Origin: Trematomus loennbergii
Lineage: Eukaryota; Chordata; Actinopteri; Perciformes; Nototheniidae
Reading direction: 5' to 3'
DNA: 64,000 nt
Assembly: GCA_012861695.1 (NCBI GenBank)
Contig: JAAOOA010000399.1
Span: 14,367,248 to 14,431,247 of the forward strand
Shown: one piece after another, positions 1 to 12,300 of the stretch
Layout of the letters: every line of letters begins with the position of its first letter
How positions within the stretch are numbered: the first letter of the stretch is position 1
Made by a program: the position numbers and the translations under genes
The notes under the pieces: model-generated
Told to the model about the DNA's origin: nothing
The model's input: the letters and a program-made list of their open reading frames with translations, nothing else
Database searches by the model: none

Positions 1-3000
1 CAACACACACAACACACACATCACATGGAACACACACAACACATGGAACACACACATCACATGGAACACACATCAATGGAATACACACATCACATGGAAC
101 AACACACACATGGAACACACACATCACATGGAACACACACAACACATGGAACACACACAACACATGGAACACACACAACACATGGAACACACACATCACA
201 TGGAACACACACACACATGGAACACACAACACATGGAACACACACATCACATGGAACACACACATCACATGGAACACACACAACACATGGAAAACACAAC
301 ACATGGAACACACACATCACATGGAACACACACATCACATGGAACACACACACAACACATGGAACACACACATCACATGGAACAAACAACACATGGAACA
401 CACACATCACATGGAACACACATCACATGGAACACACACATCACATGGAACACATGGAACACACACATCACATGGAACACACACATCACATGGAACACAC
501 ACATCACATGGAACACACACATCACATGGAACACACACATCACATGGAACACACACAACACATGGAACACACACATCACATGGAACACACACAACACATG
601 GAACACACACATCACATGGAACACACATTTCACATGGAACACACACATCACATGGAACAAACAACACATGGAACACACATCACATGGAACACACACATCA
701 CATGGAACACACACATCACATGGAACACATGGAACACACACATCACATGGAACACACACAACACATGGAACACACACATCACATGGAACACACACATCAC
801 ATGGAACACATACAACACATGGAACACACACATCACATGGAACACACAACACATGGAACACACACAACACATGGAACACACACAACACATGGAACACACA
901 CATCACAGGAACACACACAACACATGGAACACACACATCACATGGAACACACACATCACATGGAACACAAACAACACATGGAACACACACATCACATGGA
1001 ACACACACAACACATGGAACACACACATCACATGGAACACACAATCACATGGAATACACACATCACATGGAACACATGGAACACACACAACACATGGAAC
1101 ACACACATCACATGGAACACACACATCACATGGAACACACACATCACATGGAACACACACATCACATGGAACACACACAACACATGGAACACACACATCA
1201 CATGGAACACACACATCACATGGAACACACACAACACATGGAACACACACACATCACATGGAACACACAATCACATGGAACACACACAACACACATCACA
1301 TGGAACACACACAACACATGGAACACACACATCACATGGAACACACACATCACATGGAATACACACATCACATGGAACAAACAACACATGGAACACACAC
1401 ATCACATGGAACACACACATCACATGGAACACACACACACATGGAACACACACAACACATGGAAACACACACATCACATGGACCACACACAACACATGGA
1501 ACACACACACACATGGAACACACAAAACACATGGAACACACACATCAATGGAACACACACAACACATGGAACACACACAACACATGGAACACACACATCA
1601 CATGGAACATCACATGGAACACACACACATCAACGGAACACACACACATCACATGGAACATACACATCACATGGAACACACACAACACACATATCACATG
1701 GAACACACACATCACATGGAACACACACACACATGGAACACACACATCACATGGAACACACACAACACATGGAACACACACACATGGAACACACACAACA
1801 CATGGAACACACACATCACATGGAACACACACAACACATGGAACACACACATCACATGGAACACACACATCACATGGAACACAAACAACACACGGAACAC
1901 ACACATAAACACACACAACACATGGAACACACACATCACATGGAACACACACAACACATGGAACACACACATCACATGGAACACACACATCACATGGAAC
2001 ACACACATCACATGGAATACACACATCACATGGAACACATGGAACACACACAACACATGGAACACACACATCACATGGAACACACACATCACATGGAACA
2101 CACACATCACATGGAACACACACAACACATGGAACACACACATCACATGGAACACACACATCACATGGAACACACACAACACATGGAACACACACACATC
2201 ACATGGAACACACACATCACATGGAACACACACAACACACACATCACATGGAACACACACATCACATGGAACACACACAACACATGGAACACACACACAT
2301 CACATGGAACACACACATCACATGGAACACACACAACACACACATCACATGGAACACACACAACACATGGAACACACACATCACATGGAACACACACATC
2401 ACATGGAATACACACATCACATGGAACAAACACATCACATGGAACACACACATCACATGGAATACACATCACATGGAACACATGGAACACACACAACACA
2501 TGGAACACACACATCACATGGAACACACACATCACATGGAACACACACATCACATGGAACACACACAACACATGGAACACACACATCACATGGAACACAC
2601 ACATCACATGGAACACACACCACATGGAACACACACATCACATGGAACACACACATCACATGGAACACACACAACACACACATCACATGGAACACACACA
2701 TCACATGGAACACACACAACACATGGAACACACACACATCACATGGAACACACACATCACATGGAACACACACACACACACATCACATGGAACACACACA
2801 ACACATGGAACACACACATCACATGGAACACACACATCACATGGAATACACACATCACATGGAACAAACAACACATGGAACACACACATCATATGGAACA
2901 CACACATCACATGGAACACACACAACACATGGAACACACACAACACATGGAACACACACAGCACATGAAGACACACATCACATGGAACACACACAACACA

Positions 3001-6000
3001 TGGAACACACACAACACATGGAACACACACAACACATGGAACACACACATCACATGGAACACACACATCACATGGAACACACACAACACATGGAACACAC
3101 ACATCACATGGAACACCACTTGGAACACACACATCACATGGAACACACACACATCACATGGAACATACACATCACATGGAACACACAACACACATATCAC
3201 ATGGAACACACACATCACATGGAACACACACAACACAAACACACACATCACATGGAACACACACAACACATGGAACACACACAACACATGGAACACACAC
3301 AACACATGGAACACACACATCACATGGAACACACACAACACATGGAACACACACATCACACGGAACACACACATCACATGGAACACACACATCACATGGA
3401 ACACAACAACACACGGAACACACACATCACATGGAACACACACACACATGGAACACACACATCACATGGAACACACACAACACGTGGAACATACAAAACA
3501 ATGGAACACACACAACACATGGAACACACACAACACATGAACACCACATCACATGGAACACAAACAACACATGGAACACACACATCACATGGAACACACA
3601 CAACACATGGAACACACACATCACATGGAACACACACAACACATGGAACACACACAACACATGGAACACACACAACACATGGAAACACACAACACATGGA
3701 ACACACACATCACATGGAACACACACAACACATGGAACACACACATCACATGGAACACACACATCACATGGAACACACACATCACATGGAATACACACAT
3801 CACATGGAACACATGGAACACACACAACACATGGACACACACATCACATGGAACACACATCACATGGAACACACACATCACATGGAACACACCAACACAT
3901 GGAACACACACATCACATGGAACACACACATCACATGGAACACACACAACACATGGAACACACATCACATGGAACACACACAACACACACATCACATGGA
4001 ACACACACAACACATGGAACACACACATCACATGGAACACACACATCACATGGAATACACACATCACATGGAACACACACAAACACACACATCACATGGA
4101 ACACACACACACATGGAACACACACATCACATGGAACACACACATCACATGGAATACACACATCACATGGAACAAACAACACATGGAACACACACATCAC
4201 ATGGAACACACACATCACATGGAACACACACAACACATGGAACACACACAACACATGGAACACACACACATGGAACACACACATCACATGGAACACACAC
4301 AACACATGGACACACACAACACATGGAACACACACACATGGAACACACACATCACATGGAACACACACATCACATGGAACACACACAACACATGGACACA
4401 CACACACATGGAACACACACAACACATGGAACACACACATCACAAGGAACACACACATCACATGGAACACACACAACACATGGACACACACAACACATGG
4501 AACACACATCACATGGAACACACACATGGAACACACATCACATGGAACACACACAACACATGGAACACACACATCACATGGAACACACACATCACATGGA
4601 ACACACACAACACATGGAACACACACACATCACATGGAACATACACATCACATGGAACCACACACATCACATGGAACACACACACATCACATGGAACATA
4701 CACATCACATGGAACACACACAACACATGGAACACACACATCACATGGAACAAACACAACACATGGACACACACATCACATGGAACACACACATCACATG
4801 GAACACACACAACACATTGAACACACACATCACATGGAACACACACAACACATGTAACACACACAACACATGGAACACGCACATCACATGGAATACACAC
4901 ATCACATGGAACACACACATCACATGGAACAAACAACACATGGAACACACACATCACATGGAACACACACATCACATGGAACCACACATCACATGGAACA
5001 CATGGAACACACACATCACATGGAACACACACAACACATGGAACACACACATCACATGGAACACACACATCACATGGAACACATACAACACTGGAACACA
5101 CACATCACATGGAACACACACAACACATGGAACACACACAACACATGGAACACACACATCACATGGAACACACACAACACATGGAACACACACAACACAT
5201 GGAACACACACATCACATGGAACACACACAACACATGGAACACACACAACACATGGAACACACACAACACATGGAACACACACAACACATGGAACACACA
5301 CATCACATGGAACACACACAACACATGGAACACACACAACACATGGAACACACACAACACATGGAACACACACATCACATGGAACACACACATCACATGG
5401 AACACACAACACATGGAACACACACATCACATGGAACACACACAACACATGGAACACACACATCACATGGAACACACACATCACATGGAACACACACATC
5501 ACATGGAATACACACACAACACATGGAACACACACATCACATGGAACAAACAACACATGGAACACACACATAGCATGGAACACACACATCACATGGAACA
5601 CACACATCACATGGAACACATGGAACACACACATCACATGGAACACACACATCACATGGAACACACACAACACATGGAACACACACATCACATGGAACAC
5701 ACACATCACATGGAACACACACATCACATGGAACACACACAACACATGGAACACACACATCACATGGAACACACACAACACATGCACACACACATCACAT
5801 GGAATACACACATCACATGGAACACATGGAACACACACATCACATGGAACACACACATCACATGGAACACACACATCACATGGAACACACACAACACATG
5901 GAACACACACATCACATGGAACAAACAACACATGGAACACACACATCACATGGAACAACAACACATGGAACACACACATAGCATGGAACACACACATCAC

Positions 6001-6751
6001 ATGGAACACACACATCACATGGAACACATGGAACACACACATCACATGGAACACACACACATCACATGGAACACACACATCACATGGAACACACACAACA
6101 CATGGAACACACACATCACATGGAACACACACAACACATGGAACACACACATCACATGGAATACACACATCACATGGAACCATGGAACACACACAACACA
6201 TGGAACACACACATCACATGGAACACACACATCACATGGAACACACACATCACATGGAACACACACATCACATGGAACACACACAACACATGGAACACAC
6301 ACATCACATGGAACACACACATCACATGGAACACACACAAAACATGGAACACACACACATCACATGGAACATACACATCACATGGAACACACACACATCA
6401 CATGGAACACACACACATCACATGGAACATACACATCACATGGAACACACACAACACACACATCACATGGAACACACACATCACATGGAACACACACATC
6501 ACATGGAATACACACATCACATGGAACAAACAACACATGGAACCACACATCACATGGAAACACATCACATGGAACACACACATCACATGGAACACCCACA
6601 TCACATGGAACACACACATCATGGAACACACACATCACATGGAACACACACAACACATGGAACACACACATCACATGGAACAAACAACACATGGAACACA
6701 CACATCACATGGAACACACACATCACATGGAACACACATCACATGGAACAT
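1..6751. repeat. 18-bp minisatellite array
   Basis: About 370 tandem copies of an 18-bp unit, ACACACATCACATGGAAC, and its main variant ACACACAACACATGGAAC. Scattered variants (GGAATAC, AACAAAC, GGAACACATGG, short CA-length changes) recur in the same order, which gives a higher-order pattern. Because 18 is divisible by 3 and the unit has no stop on either strand, it generates very long open frames (plus strand MEHTHH / THGTHTS / ITWNTH, minus strand CVPCDV / FHVMCV). These are artefacts and not genes. The plus strand is strongly A+C rich. The array runs off the left edge and ends in ordinary sequence near 6751. Confidence 0.97.
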
Positions 6752-6903
6752 GTGCCTACATGGGCAACGCTCCACCTATCATGGGAATTAGAGGTTGGGC
6801 CACATCCACGGCCATGGGCCAACCTCTCATTGCCATATAGGCTGTCGGCAGGCTGAATCTCCCCGAGTCGCATCTGTGTTATTTGCCAGCATATCTGAGG
6901 CAG

Positions 6904-7176
6904 TGAAAGTTGTGCTGCTGTTGGCTGCAAAAATCGGGACAAGGGACTGCATGCAATGCCATCCCTGGAAAAACAGAAGAATCTGTGGCTGGACTTCATT
7001 TTCAAGGGGAATGTGCCAGAACACCTCAGCAAATGTCTGCTTGTGTGTCTAAACATTTTACCTCGGACATGTTTATCAACTTCCCTCAAGTGAAAAGAGG
7101 ATATGCTTCCAATCTAAGGCTAAAAACTGGATCAATACCAACCATCCGGGACCAGGACACATCCAATTTGGAAGCT
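6904..7176 (+). pseudogene. THAP-domain exon with one frameshift
   Basis: A C2CH zinc-binding THAP module can be read across two frames. The first frame (from 6911) gives CAAVGC, a CxxxxC zinc pair, then KNRDKGLHAMP and the conserved Trp in LWLDFIF, ending ...LLVC near 7048. The second frame gives SKHFTSD, which with the preceding Cys completes the Cx2H pair, then the basic segment and GSIPTI, equivalent to the family's terminal AVPTI motif. One missing base near 7048 separates the halves. No ATG lies between the upstream in-frame stop (6896) and the first Cys, so the segment would be an internal exon. Candidate borders are an acceptor AG at 6902-6903 and a donor GTACGT at 7177. THAP modules bind DNA in host transcription factors and in P-element-type transposases; which of these this was is not decidable here. 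Confidence 0.6.
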
Positions 7177-7254
7177 GTACGTTTTTCCACGTTAATATTT
7201 GTATTCCTTTTATTTAGCGGTGCTTTTCCTGATAAAGTTATCTCTACTACGTAG

Positions 7255-8007
7255 CTTGTAGCATGTAGCTTGTAGCTTCGCCGTATCAATGTCGCCTCAA
7301 ACCCAAACAGTAATCGGTTGGGGTTTATATGTTTTTGTAACATTTTATTTCATTTTGTAAGCTCCGCAGTCTTTTCTATTTAAACTATCAGGCATTTGCT
7401 AACCTGTTCAGACATACTGCTGTAATGGCGATCTGTGTGAAGGCTGTAAAGCTACGCCCTAGCGATACCACAAGTATTTATTCTCCTATTTATTAGTATT
7501 TTTGATCCTCTAAAATCATATTGAGTAAGTTATAATAACAAACGTAATCTTCTGTAGGTAAGTGCCGTTTTTTCCAGCGTTTTATATAAAAGCTTTTGTG
7601 ATTGTAGTCTATAAGAATGATCAAATATCACCGATCTGTAAGCTAAGCTAAGCTAAGCTACGCTACGCGAATGAGACGTGATGTGATTCAGCAGTCTTTA
7701 TTACTTGTTTGCGCACATGAATATACATATGTGTGTGTGTGCACGACTGTTAGGATACAACAGTGTGTGTATGTGCGCAATGTTGCAAGGAGGGGGGAAA
7801 AACACAACGCTGCACAGCTCCGTTGATGGGACTTGGCTAATTAGCGGCTAGCACTCATTACAGTCTGTCTACTGAGCTCAGCCCTCTCCAACACATCAGC
7901 TTTGCTAAATAGACAGCGTTAGCCCCCATCTTTTGGGATTTCAGATTATAATTATCCAAATAGTATTTTCTCATCCTGAATACTAAATTGAGATGATTTT
8001 GTTCTAA
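7255..8007. other. AT-rich, apparently single-copy DNA
   Basis: No convincing coding region. It contains a short AGCTA-type direct repeat near 7640-7665, a small TG run at 7730-7742 and a consensus-like donor (GTAAGTG) at 7558 with no recognisable exon attached. Confidence 0.5.
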
Positions 8008-8412
8008 CTATGTTTCTTCTATACAGGCCAGCACCTCACATACTACCAACGGAAAACCTGTGATGATAGATGATAGATTCTGCATGTCAGACTGACCCAC
8101 CGAAGCTGCGTACTGTATTTCGTATGAGTTCAATGAACCGTTGATTTTGACAATAAAGTTCCGACAGTTTATATAAAATGTGTCATGATTATTCATGTTT
8201 GATGGGTAAAGTATGCAGATTTCAAAAGCAAAAGGTTGTGTGTGGACTTTTTTGTCATCAACAAATGGGTGTGTTATGCCATTGCTGTGTAGTATATAAT
8301 ATAATAGTAACGCCATGTACAATGACAGAATGAAATGAAAGATTGCATAAAACCATATACACCAGTATTTATTTTCATGAACAATATTAGCACACGTTTT
8401 ACAAATTCGCAT
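8008..8412 (-). CDS. hypothetical 134-residue protein with one membrane segment
   Basis: An open frame with its ATG at 8410-8412, not recognised as any family. The N-terminal 18 residues include CKTC and are followed by a hydrophobic stretch (about residues 21-42, WFYAIFHFILSLYMALLLYY) that could be a signal anchor, giving a type II topology. The remaining ~90 residues contain several Cys and two N-x-S/T-like sites. The setting is AT-rich and beside a transposon end, so it may be a chance ORF or an isolated exon. No promoter, splice partner or poly(A) signal could be tied to it. Confidence 0.25.
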   Translation of the reverse strand: MRICKTCANIVHENKYWCIWFYAIFHFILSLYMALLLYYILHSNGITHPFVDDKKVHTQPFAFEICILYPSNMNNHDTFYINCRNFIVKINGSLNSYEIQYAASVGQSDMQNLSSIITGFPLVVCEVLACIEET

Positions 8413-8496
8413 ACGCTCGTGCCGGGGCAGTGACTCGCCCCCCTCTCCTGCAGGGGGCAGTGGTCAGCTGCAGCTCATTTGCATTAAAGCTACGTC

Positions 8497-8666
8497 ACAG
8501 AATCAGCCCTTGCAAAAACAGGGCTGGAATAGAGCAAATAGAGCGAAATGAGGCATGGCTAAAATGCATGATCTGTTTGGTATTTTGAAAAAAAAAACTT
8601 CACAGACATGTTTTATATAGGTATGGCCCTACAATATATTTTTAAAATATAGCATGATAGGTCCAC
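8497..8666. mobile_element. TTAA-type MITE end (piggyBac-like)
   Basis: The right end reads GCATGATAGGTCCACT followed by TTAA (8667-8670). It is homologous, base for base over much of its length, to the reverse complement of the MITE at 18344-18830. To its right the LINE sequence resumes exactly where array copies of that LINE carry TTAA, so this is a TTAA-targeted insertion. The left border is unclear; homology fades near 8497. Confidence 0.65.
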
Positions 8667-8670
8667 TTAA

Positions 8671-8891
8671 GGAAGAATTCATTCAGCCAATCTTCATTTT
8701 CTTTTAAAGCTGCACAACAGTGGAACTCAATCCCAGTAACGATTAGAGAACAAAACACCTGCAGTTTATTCAAATCTAATTTAACAACATGGTTAGTGGA
8801 AAATCAGCTCTGTCAACACTGACACAATCTGCACTTTACAACGCTCTGTTTGTACACATGTGCCTTGACCTGTTGCTATCTGTCTGCTTTG
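8671..8891 (+). mobile_element. L2-like LINE 3' coding remnant (inverted-repeat left arm, outer part)
   Basis: Reverse complement of the LINE segment found at about 23670-23875 and in every array unit. It covers the C-terminal RT tail (…VQQWNSIPVTIRE… in intact copies) and the start of the 3' UTR. The plus strand here reads in LINE sense. The LTR element begins directly after CTTTG at 8887-8891. Confidence 0.75.
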
Positions 8892-9383
8892 TGTGGAGGA
8901 AACTTCTGTGTAGTAATGCATGGAGTCACCGACTCAGGAAGGAGACACGGTGAGAGTTGGAGCTTTGATGTCAAACACTGATGGGTTTATTCAGAGTATT
9001 CGGCCGGAGGATTCACATCACAAATCAAAGAGTCAGAGGTTCTGACTACACGGTAGAGTTGCCACATCAATTCTGAAGAGCCTCTCTCTATGCTAGACCT
9101 TTTAACAGGTTCACAGAGAGAAATCAACATCTCTGAAGGAGTAGACTAAACACTGAATCATCTGCGTCCAACGCTCATGGCCTCAAGGATTTCACATCCG
9201 AGAGCCCACAAACACCGATAAAGAAGTGCTTCAGTGTTCTCACAACAATTACCCTACGTGCCAGTCAAGTTGACCGGTCTCACACTGGGGACAACAACAC
9301 ATATGGCACCAAGGCCTTTCCTTAAAGGAAATAACACATGTCAGAGTAAAAGGTTAGATATCTAGAAGAATTATTCCTTAACA
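8892..9383 (-). repeat. LTR of large LTR element (3' LTR in element orientation)
   Basis: 492 bp beginning TGTGGAGG and ending TTAACA. By eye it is identical to 15559-16051 except for one base at the inner/outer end. On the minus strand it carries AATAAA (near 8986), consistent with minus-strand transcription. The purine-rich tract immediately inside it (minus strand AAAAAGAGAGGAAC, 9384-9400) is the expected polypurine tract position, so the element points leftwards. Confidence 0.9.
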
Positions 9384-12300
9384 GTTCCTCTCTTTTTATC
9401 ATTTTTGATAACCTTAAAACATTAGTCTAATAATTCTGGTCAATACTTAAATCAATAGGCGTCTTCAGATTGAGTGTGGTCTCACCTTACATTCAATTAC
9501 ATCACAAAGTAGAGTAAGATTGAAACATTCAATCACAATGATTGATACAGGCAATCATAATAGGAAAAATTATCTCTCATCAGTGTTTGGAGCATCTTTT
9601 GTCAAAAGCATAATAATGAACACACATAAAACACAGATACATAATAGCAAAATATTTGTTTTAAACTAATATCTTTTATCATTTAAACCATTAGTTAATG
9701 TCATTTATCAAACTATAAAATCAAAACCAGAAACAGCTAAAGATTTGCTTTAAGGCAATCACTAGTCAAAAGCATTTAAAACTTAGGATCATAAGAGATC
9801 CAGCTAAGGCATAAAATTCACAGTGGTGATTTGATCAATCTGTAATCCACAAAGTTGCAGTGTCCTCAATTTTAGGATTACTTTACGTTTACTTCATTAC
9901 GCTTTAGTCAAGAGTAAGGCACTTAGTCTTAGTAAAATCAATACATTCATTTTAGTCTGAAAAGGAAAAGTTAGGCAAATATTCAAAGACTTTTGTAAAA
10001 ACCTGGAAAGGAAAGATTAAACATTCTTAAAACTTTAATTCATACATTTGTAAATGCTACAACTGATCTGTACCAAATTAAGTCTATCACTTATTCTTAT
10101 TAGCCATACTTACCTGAACATCTACTTATGGTACTTGGAAAGGGTTCTTCTGTGTTTATCTAATGTTGAATATAGAATATCAATTTCTTTAAATTATAAT
10201 TCTCTAATTTGAGGATCAAATATGCTACATAATTGTTATATAATTATTATAAATATTTGTTTTGGGCCAAAACTGAAATTAATCCAGTACTTGAAACATC
10301 ATTTTATGTCTGTCTGTGCATGGGTAATACATTAAGAGTAGTGTTGTTAAGCCTGATTGCTGGATGATTAAGGATATTAACATTATCTGTTATAATATTA
10401 GAAATACCTTATTATTCAATACCTTATAATCTGAGAATATTTATTTATTAATTTTGTTTAGTGTGAAAATGTAATCTGATCTGACTAAATATATTTATCA
10501 CCACTATTTAACACATGTCTGGTCATTGGAAATATAAAAAACAATCATTAATTGTACATCTTTAAACATCTGGTCATTCAATTCAAAGTTCATCTTTGTA
10601 CGAGAGCTGGAAGAACATGTCCGTCAGTCTTCCTGACTCGTTCTCCTCCTCCCTTTATGACACCGAGTGTCTGGTGTGTAAAGGCATCCTGATACTGTAG
10701 ATTAGCACTGAGGTGCTGATTGGCTCAAACTCTTCTTCATCAGAGCGCCATATTTCAACCCCCCAATTGCTCTGCTTTTGTGTGGCTCATTCAGTGAGCA
10801 CTGTAGTTAATCCCCCAGTGAGACGGAGGCTCATCTGCCGGTATTCCTTCTGCTATCTGCTTGAGTACAACTGCGTATTCCTGATGCATCCAGGTGTCCC
10901 CCCCGTGATGGGAGAGGTTAGGAAGACATCAAACTCCTCCAAGAAACATGGAACATTGTATTATAGAAGCCTCTGAACCCTCGCTCGTCCTGCAGGGTTG
11001 TCTGCTAGAGCCCACCGAGCAGAAAGATGAAGAGAAGAACCCCCTCTTATCAGAAAGGTGAAGAGAAGCATCTCTCATCTCGAACGACCTTGTGCTTCCT
11101 TGCACGTGGCTGGGGGTGCTCTCTGCACCCGGAGAGTGTGTCCTAGTTATTGGGTTAACACTTGATAGGGATGTTTTTTCTGAGTGAAGACAACTCAAAG
11201 TAATGGATTAGCACATTATCATTTAATTACAAAAATAGGATAGGCCCCTCAGAATTATTTGGGAGCCTTCCTGACACATGCACATTATCATTTTGAAGGT
11301 TTGTGTTAGTCATTGAACATGCAAGAATCATATACTCATCAGTCCATAGCAGAGACATGTTATTGTAAGTTAAAGGTGAGCTTGTCCCTGTGGATATAAC
11401 CCCTTCTCAATGATTCTAAATGTATATTAATTCACCATTTACCTTTTGATAAAATATTAGTTTATCAGAAATATTTATCCATAAAACATAGGTTTGAGAA
11501 ATAAATTACCCAATATAAAATCAATTACTCAATATAATTGACTCTTCCCTCCCTTTTCTTACATATGGTACATATGAAATAATAACTTAGGAGTCTATTT
11601 AAACATGGTATAGTTTATAATCTATTAATCGAGAAGACTCAGTATCACCTGTGTGCAGCTTAAAAAACCATTGTGATAAACATATATTATGCAGGAAATG
11701 ATACATTTGTTGAAAAACAAAGCATATCTGATTTGGGAGGAAAAGTTTCATCCCTTTAACATCTGAGTTATTACTGAGGCATAGCATGAATGATATTGGG
11801 TGTCTGAGGGTGTCATTACTGAGAAATGTCAAACAAAATCAAAACCTTACATTTGAAAACAGGTTTGCATTCCTCCACTTAAGGTGACGTTATCATTGGA
11901 AACAATAAAAGCTAATTGTTTTGATGTAGAATCTATATATTGAATCGTTAGAGCAGAACATAATGGTTGTATTGTAGCCTGAGTTTTGTGCAGCCTTTAG
12001 TTTTACCAGGTGGAAACATTGTCTATATAATGTGAATACATGTAGAACTAGACATTAAGAGACCCCTGACATTAGGCCTATTTGAAACAATAGTAGGGGC
12101 TTTTACCAGCTCGCCAACTTACAGGCATCCTCTGCATAGCAGTATGAATAGCCTTAAAAACAACCCACTCTGCGGTAACGAGAGTCATGTATCTGAACCA
12201 AATGCCCTAAGTGAAGCCGTTAGTCTCATCTGACTGACCCAAGGGTTGGTGCTGGTGTGACAGGGAGGCTTCCAAGTGTTCATAGCAGATGTCATGCTTT

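Noticed and set aside
1..6751. CRISPR-like array
   Set aside because: No spacers: the units abut and vary only by point changes, and the genome is vertebrate.
1..6856. Very long ORFs (up to 1,505 codons) in several frames on both strands
   Set aside because: They are translations of the 18-bp repeat, which has no stops and a length divisible by three; no start context, splice or domain evidence.
6739..7089. 116-codon minus-strand ORF
   Set aside because: It is antisense to the THAP exon and has no features of its own.
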